Below are positions 1 through 8,797 of a stretch of 12,830 bases of DNA, one piece after another. The DNA is taken from the NCBI GenBank assembly GCA_937920005.1, contig CALETF010000027.1:1-12830 (forward strand), read 5' to 3'. The translations under genes and the position numbers were made by a program. The number at the start of each line of letters is the position of its first letter. Position 1 is the first letter of the stretch. The DNA comes from an uncultured Candidatus Altimarinota bacterium. Its GTDB lineage: Bacteria; Patescibacteriota; Gracilibacteria; BD1-5; JAGOOR01. The notes below the pieces were generated by a model. That model was not told the DNA's origin. It saw nothing but the letters and a program-made list of their open reading frames with translations, and did not search any database.

Positions 1-1949
1 AGAAGATTCGTAGACTGTATTTCATGCATACTGTCCATATACACCGACTCGGTGATACGACATCACCGCTGACCGTTTGATCAGCTATACAGAAAGACGA
101 AAACATCAGTTTTGTTTGCGTCTGCCACACAAAAAATAACACCCTCACAGACACACTTCATAGGATGTGTACAGACCACATCGTAGATACTCTTGTATCA
201 CGTGACAATGCTGTACAAGTATTTACTGAAATCCTCGAAGACATCAATCGCTCTCTCGACACCCTCTACCTCCAACACAAAAAATCAGACGTTTCTCTTT
301 TCCTCGGACTCCTCGTTGAGAACCATCTCCATTTTTCAACTTTTGGAAAAGAACTCACAGGAATCATTGTTTCAGAAAAAAATACAGAGGATATTTTAAC
401 AGATATGGACACAGGAGAAGGTCATTTCGTGTATGACTCTCATGGAGATATTAGAGACAATGAAACACTCTATGTGTTTTCTCCAAAAATAGATACTCAT
501 GTGATAGGAAACGAATGCAGTACACTGGGACACTTACCTCTTTCAGAGCGATCAAATCTTCTCGCAGAGAGACTGGAGCGATCGTATGTTAATGATGGGA
601 TTATTATGAGTATAGGTTCTGGAGAGCTGTCAGCAAAAAAAGAACAATGGCAACCAGAAAAAGTAAATACCAAGAAAAATACAAAAGTGTTTTTTGAAAA
701 CGTATCAAAAGCGAGCGATAAAAGTATCAAAAAAATACAAGACACTTTTGTGCAACTTTCTCGAGAGACACAAAATTGGGTCATCATATCTGGTATATTT
801 TTGAGTGTCATCCTTCTCTATCTCATCATCACGTCTCTGATACAATCACAATATACTATTTTTGTTCCCCAAAAATATCGTGATATGCTCGCAGAAGCTC
901 GGGTCAATCTCGATGATGCTACACGTATGGTAGATCAACCAGAAAATTTCTGACCGGCTATCAATCGTGTACGAGAAGTAATACAAACGGTAAAAGCAGC
1001 TGATGTGCTCAAGGTCGATGTGGCTCAACTCGAAAATGATATCGCTATTCTCGAGAGAGCTGTGAACAAAGTTACCTCACTCAAAGTAGAAGACTATATA
1101 AATGTCTATAACTTTACAAAGACAGTTGATTCAGTGCCTTTCTCTATTCACTCTCATGAGACAAAGCTCTCTTTTGTTACAAGAGATAGCATTATAGGTC
1201 CATTCTCCCCTGGCGAAGTTCCAAAAGAATATCCAATACCAAATAATGAAAAATACACCTTCTCCGACGTAGATAATGAATGAAAGATTTATCTCGGAAC
1301 TGATAAGGACAAGATATATATATTTGATAAATGAGTCTACAATATCCAAAACATACAACAAGTAGGTGGTTGGGATAAAGCACTCGACATCAGTATCTAC
1401 AATTCCAACATCTATCTCCTTGGTGCCGATAGGAGACAGATTTACAAACATCGTCGTCAATCAGAAAACACCTATTCAGGTCGCAGCTTCGTTATATCAG
1501 ATAACCAGAGCAAAGCGATTATAGATATGGATGTCGATGGAAGTGTATGGATGCTTTCTGGTGCGGGAGAAAATGTGAGCACAGAAAAAATCCTCACAGC
1601 ACCTCGCTATGAGAGACGACCGATAACTATTAATAGTCTCGGAATCAATACCTTCAAGAATTTCAATCCAGAAACAACAAAGATTTATACAGGAGAGTCC
1701 TATCAAGAGGTCTACATTCTCGCGGACAATAGGATATGGGTATTTGTCCCTGGCTCAAAACGATTCAGCGATGTACGATTCATGACATATGTAGGACAAA
1801 TTGATGTACCAAATATCATCATCACCGATATGGCAGTAGAGCAGGATGGTGATGTGAGAAAAATCTATTTTGGTAGCCCAAAAAGTGGTATTTTCTCAAC
1901 AAAGATTACCATCAAAGATAACAAGATACACATACTCCCCTCTAAATAA
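1..1949 (+). CDS. Large single-pass membrane protein, phosphatase-like N-part and propeller-like C-part (5' end outside window)
   Basis: The frame is open from base 3 to the TAA at 1947-1949 (648 visible residues) if TGA at 78, 951, 1281 and 1332 is read as glycine, so the true start lies upstream of the window; the ATG at 165 is internal. The N-terminal part (to about base 560) has the alternating pattern of the PPM/PP2C-like domain found in many CPR hypothetical proteins (a stretch like VSLFLGLLVENHLHFSTFG), but I see no clear metal-binding aspartates. A hydrophobic helix (bases about 774-845, WVIISGIFLSVILLYLIITS) is followed by a coiled coil (about 880-1090) and then repeated beta-strand units such as KIYLGTDKDKIYIF and GSVWMLSGAG that suggest a beta-propeller. 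recO starts 3 nt downstream, so the two are probably co-transcribed. The continuous frame is firm. The phosphatase-like label is by pattern resemblance only. Confidence 0.75.
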
Positions 1950-1952
1950 ACT

Positions 1953-2462
1953 ATGTTTCCGATTGAGGCTATCGTGCTCAGAAAAATTCGCATAGATGAT
2001 AAGCGCGTCGTGCTGACTTGTTTTTCAAGTGAATATGGCAAGATTGATGTATTTCACCGAGAAACACCGAGCCTAACAAAACTCGATACTTTGTCTCATT
2101 TTACAGGGCAAATACGAACAAAAGAACATAATACACTCTCCAGTATCTACCGAACTACATCATTTACACCAGCAGGAGACTACAATCTTTACGATCTCGC
2201 TGGATGGTCAGTCGCGGTCCTCTACACACTTTTACCTCTTGGACTTCCCTATCCGAGATTGTTTCAATTTCTAAAATCCATTACCACGAGAAATACTATT
2301 CACGAACACGACTTACTCCTTTTTCTCATCCAAACATGCAGAGATTTCGGAATTGTACAATGTGATATAGGCCATTATGCGACGCTTCTGCAAAATGAAG
2401 ATGGTCAAAAACAAGCTCGGAGCGACATAGAGTGATGGATTAGTGCTTACAAAGCCTCATAA
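1953..2462 (+). CDS. recO: RecO-like DNA repair protein, short form
   Basis: 169 residues; TGA at 2433-2435 is read as Gly161 and the frame ends at TAA 2460-2462. The N-terminus (MFPIEAIVLRKIRIDDKRVV, then FSSEYGKIDVF) matches the OB-fold start of RecO, which binds single-stranded DNA and helps load RecA in the RecFOR pathway. The middle is helical, like the RecO core. Typical RecO is about 240 residues with a cysteine-rich zinc-binding segment. Here the protein stops early and shows no CxxC pair, so the C-terminal lobe seems reduced. ATG lies 3 nt after the stop of the upstream membrane protein, without a Shine-Dalgarno sequence, which suggests translational coupling. Family call is good for the N-terminal half and less certain for function, given the truncation. 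Confidence 0.72.
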
Positions 2463-2477
2463 AAAGGCAAAAGATGA

Positions 2478-2505
2478 TTTGCATTCTTTCTATTTTATCT
2501 ATAAT
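2478..2505 (+). promoter_or_regulatory. Probable promoter of atpDC
   Basis: A perfect -10 hexamer TATAAT (2500-2505) stands 15-16 bp downstream of a weak -35 (TTTGCA/TTGCAT, 2478-2484). It is the only good promoter in the 75-nt gap between recO and atpD. Transcription would begin near 2512, giving a leader of about 26 nt that ends in a pyrimidine-rich stretch with no Shine-Dalgarno sequence. Confidence 0.55.
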
Positions 2506-2537
2506 CCCCAGGTATTACTTTTGACTTTTTTCTCTTT

Positions 2538-3941
2538 ATGCACACAGGAAAGATTAAATCCATTATTGGTGTCGTCATTGACGTAGAATTTTCAGGCGAT
2601 TATGTCCCAAATATTTATGATGCGCTCGAAGTGCAGGACGAAAATAAAATCATCCTCGAAGTACAACAACAGCTCGGTGATAATACAGTTCGTACTATTG
2701 CCATGAACCCAGTTGATGGTCTCCAAAGAGGTCTCGAAGTAAAAGCACTTGAAGCTCCTATTTCTGTTCCTGTTGGATCAGAAATACTTGGACGTATGTT
2801 CAATGTCCTCGGCCAACCAATTGATGAAAAACCAGCTCCAAAAACAGATACAAAATCGCCTATCCACAAACCAGCTCCATCATACGATGAGCTCACAACA
2901 CAAGCAGAAATTTTTGAAACAGGTGTCAAAGTTATCGATCTCGTGGCTCCTATGCTCAAAGGTGGTAAAGTAGGTCTCTTCGGAGGTGCCGGCGTCGGAA
3001 AAACCGTTATCATGCAAGAACTCATCCACAACATCGCTTCTGAACACGGAGGATACTCTGTTGTTGCTGGTGTCGGTGAACGTACACGTGAAGGGAATGA
3101 TCTCTATCACGAAATGAAGGATTCAGGCGTTATTGATAAAACTGTGATGGTCTTCGGTCAGATGAACGAAGCTCCTGGTCCTCGTGCTCGCGTCGCTCTC
3201 ACGGGTCTCGCTATGGCTGAACACTTCCGTGATGTAGAAAAACGTGATGTCCTCCTCTTCGTTGATAACATCTTCCGATTCACACAAGCAGGTTCAGAAA
3301 TATCAGCCCTCCTCGGTCGTATCCCGTCTGCGGTAGGATACCAGCCAACACTTGCAACAGAAATGGGTACACTCCAGGAACGTATCGCATCAACCAAAAA
3401 TGGTTCTATCACATCAGTCCAGGCTGTTTATGTCCCTGCGGATGATCTCACAGACCCTGCTCCAGCAAATACATTTGCCCATCTCGACTCTACTGTCGTA
3501 TTGAATCGTTCTATTGCAGAACTCGGTATCTACCCTGCGGTAGATCCTCTCGACTCTACTTCAACTGTCCTCACACCTCGTGTCGTTGGTGAAGATCACT
3601 ACAACACAGCTCGTGCGGCTCAGAGAATCCTCCAGAGATACAAAGAACTCCAGGATATCATCGCCATCCTTGGTATGGATGAGCTCTCAGAAGAAGACAA
3701 AATCACTGTTGCTCGAGCACGTAAAATCCAGAGATTCTTCTCTCAACCATTCTTCGTCGCTGAACAATTCACTGGTACACCAGGCGTCTACGTCAAAAGA
3801 GAAGATACTGTCAAAGGATTCAAAATGATTGTTGATGGTGATCTCGATCACATCCCAGAAAAATATTTCCTCTACAAAGGTTCTATTGAACAAGTAATAG
3901 CATCATTCGAAGAAAGTCGTAAAGAAGCTGTCGCTGCTTAA
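2538..3941 (+). CDS. atpD: F-type ATP synthase, catalytic beta subunit
   Basis: 467 residues, full length for AtpD. This is the nucleotide-binding catalytic subunit of the F1 head that makes or hydrolyses ATP at the membrane. Visible motifs: N-terminal beta-barrel to about residue 80; Walker A GGAGVGKT at 149-156; catalytic glutamate in GERTREG at E181; Walker B region DVLLFVDNIFRF at 237-248; the DELSEED loop, perfectly kept, at 381-387. The frame has no TGA: all 39 glycines use GGN codons, unlike most neighbours. ATG follows a promoter with TATAAT at 2500-2505, and atpC starts 12 nt after the TAA. No other ATP synthase genes (alpha, gamma, delta, a, b, c) are in the window, so beta and epsilon sit apart from, or at the end of, the rest of the operon. 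Confidence 0.98.
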   Translation: MHTGKIKSIIGVVIDVEFSGDYVPNIYDALEVQDENKIILEVQQQLGDNTVRTIAMNPVDGLQRGLEVKALEAPISVPVGSEILGRMFNVLGQPIDEKPAPKTDTKSPIHKPAPSYDELTTQAEIFETGVKVIDLVAPMLKGGKVGLFGGAGVGKTVIMQELIHNIASEHGGYSVVAGVGERTREGNDLYHEMKDSGVIDKTVMVFGQMNEAPGPRARVALTGLAMAEHFRDVEKRDVLLFVDNIFRFTQAGSEISALLGRIPSAVGYQPTLATEMGTLQERIASTKNGSITSVQAVYVPADDLTDPAPANTFAHLDSTVVLNRSIAELGIYPAVDPLDSTSTVLTPRVVGEDHYNTARAAQRILQRYKELQDIIAILGMDELSEEDKITVARARKIQRFFSQPFFVAEQFTGTPGVYVKREDTVKGFKMIVDGDLDHIPEKYFLYKGSIEQVIASFEESRKEAVAA

Positions 3942-3953
3942 GAATACACAACT

Positions 3954-4364
3954 ATGCTTTTCTCCCTTATCTCTACCACCAAAAAGGTTCTTGATAAAAC
4001 TGAGGTTGAATCAGTCATTATCCCTACCCTGAATGGTGAAATACAGATTCTCCCAAACCATCTCGCTGTGCTCGGCGTGACTCAGCCAGGTATTCTCCGC
4101 ATCCAATATATTGGTCGAGAAGTCAGCTATGCTCTCGGAGCTGGTATATATGAGGTAGATGAAAATGGTGTACGAGTTATCGCTGATATGGTTGATAGTG
4201 GTGAAAATATAAATGCAGAATCTATCGCAAAGAAAAAAGAAGAAGCAAAAGCATTTATGGCACAGGCTCGAAAAGATGGACTCCAAAACTCAGCTGAATA
4301 TCTCGCTGCTGAAGAAGAAATCCTCAAGCAAACAGCACTCGAACAGCTCGCAAAAAGAGGTTAA
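3954..4364 (+). CDS. atpC: F-type ATP synthase epsilon subunit
   Basis: 136 residues, the usual length for AtpC. The N-terminal beta-sandwich is recognisable: the stretch IIPTLNGEIQILPNHLAVLG corresponds to the family pattern of a PGxxG(x)xxILPxHxP-like turn, followed by the strand pairs around residues 45-80. The C-terminal 55 residues form the expected charged two-helix hairpin (KKKEEAKAFMAQARKDG and the segment after it). Epsilon is part of the central stalk and regulates ATP hydrolysis by AtpD. Only 12 nt separate it from atpD, so the pair is one transcript. All ten glycines use GGN codons and none TGA, as in atpD. There is no visible Shine-Dalgarno sequence before the ATG. Confidence 0.93.
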   Translation: MLFSLISTTKKVLDKTEVESVIIPTLNGEIQILPNHLAVLGVTQPGILRIQYIGREVSYALGAGIYEVDENGVRVIADMVDSGENINAESIAKKKEEAKAFMAQARKDGLQNSAEYLAAEEEILKQTALEQLAKRG

Positions 4365-4367
4365 TTC

Positions 4368-4394
4368 TTGCTAAAAAACGAAAAAATATACAAT
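4368..4394 (+). promoter_or_regulatory. Possible promoter of dnaJ, leaderless arrangement
   Basis: In the 37-nt gap between atpC and dnaJ there is a TACAAT -10 element (4389-4394), 15 bp after TTGCTA (4368-4373). Only 7 nt separate the -10 from the ATG, so a transcript would start at or next to the start codon. No Shine-Dalgarno sequence is present. The -35 is weak, and read-through from atpC is the alternative. Confidence 0.4.
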
Positions 4395-4401
4395 CCTTCG
4401 C

Positions 4402-5472
4402 ATGAGCAAAGACTACTATTCTATTCTCTGAGTTGAACGTAATGCATCTGCTGATGAGATAAAAAAAGCTTACAGGAAAAAAGCTATGGAATCTCATCCT
4501 GATAGGCACGGATGAGATAAAACGAAGGAAGAAGAATTCAAAGCCATTAATGAGGCTTATGCCGTCTTATCCGATGCTCAAAAAAAAGCAAGATATGATC
4601 AGTTCTGAAGTGCAGATGGTGGAGGATTTGGTGGTGGCTTTAATGGTTTTGATTTTGGCGATATAAATGTAGAAGACATTTTCTCTTCCGTGTTTGGAAA
4701 TATGGGAGGATTTGGTGGAGGGCGTCGGCAAACACGAGATGAAGGAGGCGAAGACATACAAAAAGAAGTGCATATAACATTCGCTGAAAGTTTTTCTGGA
4801 ACAAAAAAAGAAGTACATTTCGATAAAATGGTACACTGTGACGCATGTCATTGACACGGAACAAAAGACGGCAAAGAACCAAAGAAATGTAGCACATGTC
4901 ACGGATCTGGATATGTAACACGAGCCACCAGGAGCATATTTGGTATCATGCAACAAACTGTTGCCTGTGATGAATGTGGAGGTACAGGATCAAAGATTGA
5001 TGACCCATGCAAAGAGTGTCACGGAAAAAGAAGAATAAAAAAGAAAATCGAACAGAGTGTCGATATACCAGCCGGGATTGATGACGGCATGACCCTCAGA
5101 ATGACCGGAGAGTGACACGCAGGGAAACATAATTCTGGCGACCTCTACATCACCTGCCATGTAGCACAATCACATGAGAATCTCGTACGTGCATGAAACA
5201 ACATCCATACCGTTCTCCATATTAGCCCAGCAGAGGCAACCATCGGTATACACAAAAAAATAAAATTTCCTCTCATCTGAGAACGAGAAATACGAATTGC
5301 AGCAGGAACGCAACATGGCAAAAAAGTTCAACTCTCAGGAGATGGCATGCCTGTTATAGGCAAAAAATGACGCTGAGACCTCATCATCACTCTGGAAATT
5401 CTCATTCCAGGAAAACTCTCAAAAGAACAGAAAAAACTCTATACCGAACTCCTAGAAATTGAGGAGGATTAG
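4402..5472 (+). CDS. dnaJ: Chaperone DnaJ (Hsp40), nine UGA = Gly codons
   Basis: 356 residues with UGA read as glycine at codons 10, 38, 69, 151, 238, 265, 293, 323 and 325; ends at TAG 5470-5472. DnaJ delivers unfolded clients to DnaK and stimulates its ATPase. Domains in order: J domain with HPD at 32-34 (DYYSILGV start); Gly/Phe-rich linker about 69-107; zinc-binding region with four repeats, CDACHGHG (146-153), CSTCHGSG (163-170), CDECGGTG (189-196) and CKECHGKR (203-210); then the C-terminal substrate-binding beta domains. UGA falls on invariant glycines: the J-domain ILG, the DQFG motif and the third-last position of the first zinc repeat. This makes it the best proof of recoding in the window. 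Under the standard code the gene would be ten fragments. The 3' end overlaps the convergent gene by 4 nt. No grpE or dnaK is adjacent. Confidence 0.97.
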
Positions 5473-7052
5473 TTTTTTATCTCCTGCACCTTAGTATACA
5501 TCTTATCAATAGTGTTTGGAAGCTTATTCGCCCAGAAAGGAGTCAATCGTATATCAACTGATTTGATGTAGGGGTGATTGAGGAGTGTTTTTTCAGCACG
5601 CTCAGTATCAGCATTGAGGAGTTCTGCGAGAATATTTTGAAGCGTTTTTTGCCCAGCCGAACTCGAGAAATCATACAGTACCTGAACAGGTATTTGAGCT
5701 GTTGCCTTGATACTCCACGGCTCATCGGTCTTTGTTAGAACAGCAATAATATCTGGAGGAGTTTGTGATATTTCTATGAGAGATTCAGTTCCTTCAAGGA
5801 GATGACTCTGAGCAGTATCAAGGAGAATTTTTCGAAGCGTAGAGACATGATAGAGATACACCATAAAATTCCCTTTTCAAACAAGTGTAATTTTATCAGC
5901 ATATTCACCTGTTTTAACATCAGGAACAACGGTTACATCGAGTGTATTCATAGCCTCTGGGATAGGAAGAGGGATGAATTCTTCTTGTTTATTAAAATTT
6001 GATAAGATTGATTCTCGCGCATCATTGATGAGCTGATCTCGAAATACCTTTTCGATACGACTGTATTCTTCTTGGGTAAGAAGTTTTTTATAGGTATCAT
6101 CACCCCCTGCAAATACTCCAACAGAAGTAACTGTCAGTACTTCATGATCTTTTTCTGAGAGGCCTGGAAAACGAAGCGTCGTATTTTCAGGAATATTTCA
6201 TTTTTTGCCAATCAAAACACCGTCAGAGCCAATAGGGTCAGCAATAACAGAAACTGTTGATTCCCCTGGCTGTGAATCGCGAGCAGCAGGAATCTCAAGC
6301 CATTTTTCAGTACGAAATACCAACGTATCAACAACAACTCGCGTTTGAGGTTTGATACTCAGTGGCTCAAGTCCAGCATTGGTAACCTTTATAATACCTC
6401 GAGCTCTTTGGAGAGATGACGGATCGTAGGCATTAATATTGTAGGTTTTCTTGAGTTCAAACGGGAATATATCTCGACGAACAGGAATCTGGAGAGTATC
6501 ACTCATTTCGTCCTCAGGGATAAATGTGATATTCCTCACGGCATTCTGGATGCTTGCTTGCGGTGTAATAACGATAACAGCATGCGGAGTAGTGAGACTC
6601 ACTATGCCTACCATGAGCAACAAAACAACGATGATACCAATGACGAGCATATACCACGAAGAATGCTGAACAGAAAATATATCTGTTCGTGGTTGAATTT
6701 TTTTTGTAAATGAAAAAATCCTATTGAGAAAACGAACACTATGAAAACGAACATAATCAAGCGAAGAAAGATTTTCTTGAATAATCTGAAATCACTCTGG
6801 CAATGTCTGGTCCATCTCTTGCAGTGTTTGAAAAACACGAAAACCTGATTGTTTGAGAATCTTTTTTATTCTGACATCACGAGCAATAAACACAAAATGA
6901 CCATGAGGAAAGAGTTGCTTCAGTATTTGCACATGAAACCAGCCCAAAGGAGTACTTTTATAAGTCACGATAGCTACTTCTTCGTCAGCATGACGTAGTA
7001 TATCAAGCAAAAGAGTAAAATCAGATGATGTTTTCCAATTAATTACTTTCAT
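5469..7052 (-). CDS. Single-pass membrane protein with baseplate-J-like beta domain (unknown function)
   Basis: 527 residues, continuous when TGA at + strand 6792-6794, 6198-6200 and 5877-5879 is read as Gly; TAA at 5469-5471. Residues 1-95 look like a small alpha/beta Rossmann-like domain (VAIVTYKSTPLG, FVFIARDVRIKKILKQSGF). A basic linker leads to one transmembrane helix at about 135-155 (LVIGIIVVLLLMVGIV). The rest, some 370 residues, is presumably extracytoplasmic and beta-rich. A segment reading ARGIIKVTNAG, then VFRTEKWLEIPA, then a Gly-rich GNIPENTTLRFPG resembles CPR envelope proteins sometimes labelled baseplate-J-like. The ATG overlaps the end of the actin-like gene by 14 nt, which points to translational coupling and a joint role. 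Converges on dnaJ with a 4-nt overlap. Function unknown; the architecture resemblance is recalled, not searched. Confidence 0.85.
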
Positions 7053-8199
7053 GAGAAGAGAAAAAAACAGAACGAACCAGGGCTAAAAGAGGATGGGGGT
7101 GGAGTGTGAAGAGTGGATCAAGCGTATTCCAATAATGAAGCCAGTGTTCATTTGGATCGGCCCCTATCTGACGCATAGTGGCATTCTCTTGAATCCATGG
7201 CGAGAGGCTTCATTTTTTGACAACCTCAGCAATCAAATGTCCTGGTCACTGACTCGAAACGGTATAATCCGTAAAACTCCACTGCAAATCAAATCTCTCA
7301 AACAAAACTCTCAAATTTGCAGCAAGAAATTCCCTATATTCTGACCACTCAGGGAGATTTTCAAATTGCGAAAAATCTTGCCCCATAAGAAGTGACTCAC
7401 GTTCAAGAGGAGAAAAGTAGGGAGTTAATTTTTCTTCAATAAACTGCCATCCAAATGGAAGCGTTTGGATTTCTTGGACATGTTTACCGAGATGCAATAT
7501 GACGGTTGTAGAATCATATCAGAGATGAATATGGAGATGATTCTCAAGGAAAGTTTCTTTATTACAGAGATGATTGAGAAAAACACACGACAGAGGTACA
7601 CAAGTCAAAAGTGTATGACCAGAAACACGTATACTACGTGCTATACCATCAAGAAGTGCCTTGCTACCGTAAAAGAACAAACACCTCATGGTCACATGGG
7701 AAGCACTTTTCCCCAAAGGAAAAACATGATGCCGCTTATCAAGAGCAAGATGAGACAAAAAAATAGATATCAACTTCCTATCTCTTTCCTCATAACCAAA
7801 ATCATCGTGCCAAATTCTCCTTGACTGATTCTCAGATTGTAAACGAAGTTGTGATGCATACCCATCAAGTTCTTCGAGATTGACTGACTCATCACTATTA
7901 ACACGAGAAAAGGTATACCCAGTCGAGGTAACAAGAGACTCTCCGTGATCTACAAACACACAAACTTCTTTCGGTATTTCTCAGAGTTTTTCTCTGAGCT
8001 GGTCACAGCATTGACTAAAATGTTGTTCAAAGATTCGAGGATGGAATTCTCTTTTATCAGGAGAAAAAAAACTCCGAACACAGTATTCGAGATGAGGAAC
8101 GCGTTTTTTGAATTTGAGAACTCCTACAGTGAGAGAAAAATGGTCATAATCAGCAACGAGATACGACTGATCGTCGGCTATATAGTGAGTACGAAACAT
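7039..8199 (-). CDS. Actin-like ATPase of the FtsA/PilM type (probable)
   Basis: 386 residues from ATG 8199 to TAA 7039-7041, continuous with UGA = Gly at residues 73, 227, 318 and 330. The N-terminus has a strand pair typical of phosphate-1 of the actin/Hsp70 fold (SYLVADYDHFSLTVGVLKF). Near residue 220 a second such element occurs (HIHLGYDSTTVILHLGKHV, with Gly227 encoded by UGA), followed by QTLPFGWQFIEEKL. This is the order seen in PilM/FtsA proteins, where the segment precedes the conserved G-G-x-x-[IL]T turn. Such proteins polymerise or anchor at the inner membrane in division or type IV pilus assembly. An in-frame GTG at 8220 would overlap the TPR gene by 16 nt; I prefer the ATG because it lies 5 nt after that gene's TAG. 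The sequence is divergent, so FtsA versus PilM cannot be decided. Confidence 0.6.
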
Positions 8200-8204
8200 A
8201 GCAT

Positions 8205-8744
8205 CTATACAGGAAATCACATATCGTTCATGTGGCTCTCTTTCCCGACTCTACTCAAGTATTCACGAGCTTCTTGTATCTTTCCTTGTGTCAGGAGAGC
8301 TACCCCCAAATCCTCCATAATAAGCATATCATCGGGAGCAATAGTGAGAGCTCTTTCGAGGAGGATAACTCATTTTTTTACATCTCCCGTCATGGTATAT
8401 GCCCACCCGAGATTTCTCAGAACTTCAGGATTATTTGGACTTTTGTTATTTGATTCTTCAAGACTCTCAATAGCTTTTTGAAAATCATTACGAATCAGAG
8501 ACATATATCCTCTGAGATAAAGACCTGTTGAAGAATCGGATTCAAGCGTCTCAGCATAATCGAGAGCTTTTTCTGCTTTTACGTAATCACCTTCGTAAAT
8601 ATACACATCAGCTAATTCTTCATACAACTCATATCTATGTGGATACCTTGAAATAGCTCATTCTATCATAGTACGAGCTTCCGTATAACGTTTCTGCGCT
8701 TTGAGGCGCTCTACTTCATCGATAATGGGAAGATCGTGATTCAT
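8205..8744 (-). CDS. TPR-repeat protein
   Basis: 179 residues, ATG at 8744, TAG at 8205-8207, with UGA = Gly at residues 29, 125 and 176. Almost the whole length consists of four to five 34-residue tetratricopeptide repeats. The typical pattern W/L-G-Y-A-F-A-P shows in ELADVYIYEGDYVKAEKAL, LRGYMSLIRNDFQKAIESLE, NLGWAYTMTGDVKKG and DLGVALLTQGKIQEAREYL, each followed by a loop like SPNN or APDD. No signal peptide or membrane segment is seen, so it is likely cytoplasmic and acts as a protein-protein scaffold. It is the first gene of the minus-strand unit: the actin-like gene begins 5 nt after its stop. A TATAAT element ends 7 nt before the ATG. The repeat call is firm; the partner is unknown, the actin-like or membrane protein next door being the obvious guess. 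Confidence 0.9.
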
Positions 8745-8751
8745 ACTCTTG

Positions 8752-8778
8752 ATTATAGGGATTTTCTCTCGAGCACAA
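8752..8778 (-). promoter_or_regulatory. Promoter of the TPR/actin-like/membrane unit, leaderless
   Basis: On the minus strand a perfect TATAAT (8757 down to 8752) is followed by just 7 nt before the ATG at 8744, so the transcript would start at the start codon. A weak -35 (TTGTGC, 8778 to 8773) lies 15 bp upstream. It occupies the 53-nt gap after the rlmN stop. Confidence 0.55.
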
Positions 8779-8797
8779 ATATTTACGGGTTGATTTT

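Noticed and set aside
165..953. The ATG at 165 as the start and TGA 951-953 as the end of a 262-residue protein
   Set aside because: The frame is open upstream to base 3, and beyond 953 it continues into a coiled coil and repeat domain once UGA is read as glycine.
951..1335. Pseudogene or frameshift explanation for the interrupted reading frames
   Set aside because: All interruptions in the window are TGA, in a constant frame, at glycine positions. Random decay would also give TAA/TAG and frameshifts, and I see none.
2454..2468. Small inverted repeat GCCT/AGGC at the end of recO as a terminator
   Set aside because: The stem is only 4 bp and is followed by A-rich sequence, not a T run.
4429..5376. 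Selenocysteine or tryptophan decoding of UGA
   Set aside because: In DnaJ and TsaD the UGA sites are family glycines, not Cys/Sec or Trp, and no SECIS-like context is needed to explain 40 sites.
7465..7824. 119-codon plus-strand open frame
   Set aside because: Antisense to the actin-like gene; low-complexity, basic translation without domain character.
8199..8220. GTG at 8220 as the start of the actin-like gene
   Set aside because: Possible, but ATG at 8199 lies 5 nt after the TPR stop and keeps the expected N-terminal strand; the extra seven residues add nothing recognisable.
7945..8481. 178-codon open frame on the plus strand, the longest apparent standard-code frame in this part
   Set aside because: It lies opposite the TPR and actin-like genes, spans the junction between them and has no family resemblance. 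The minus-strand reading with UGA = Gly gives clear TPR repeats.
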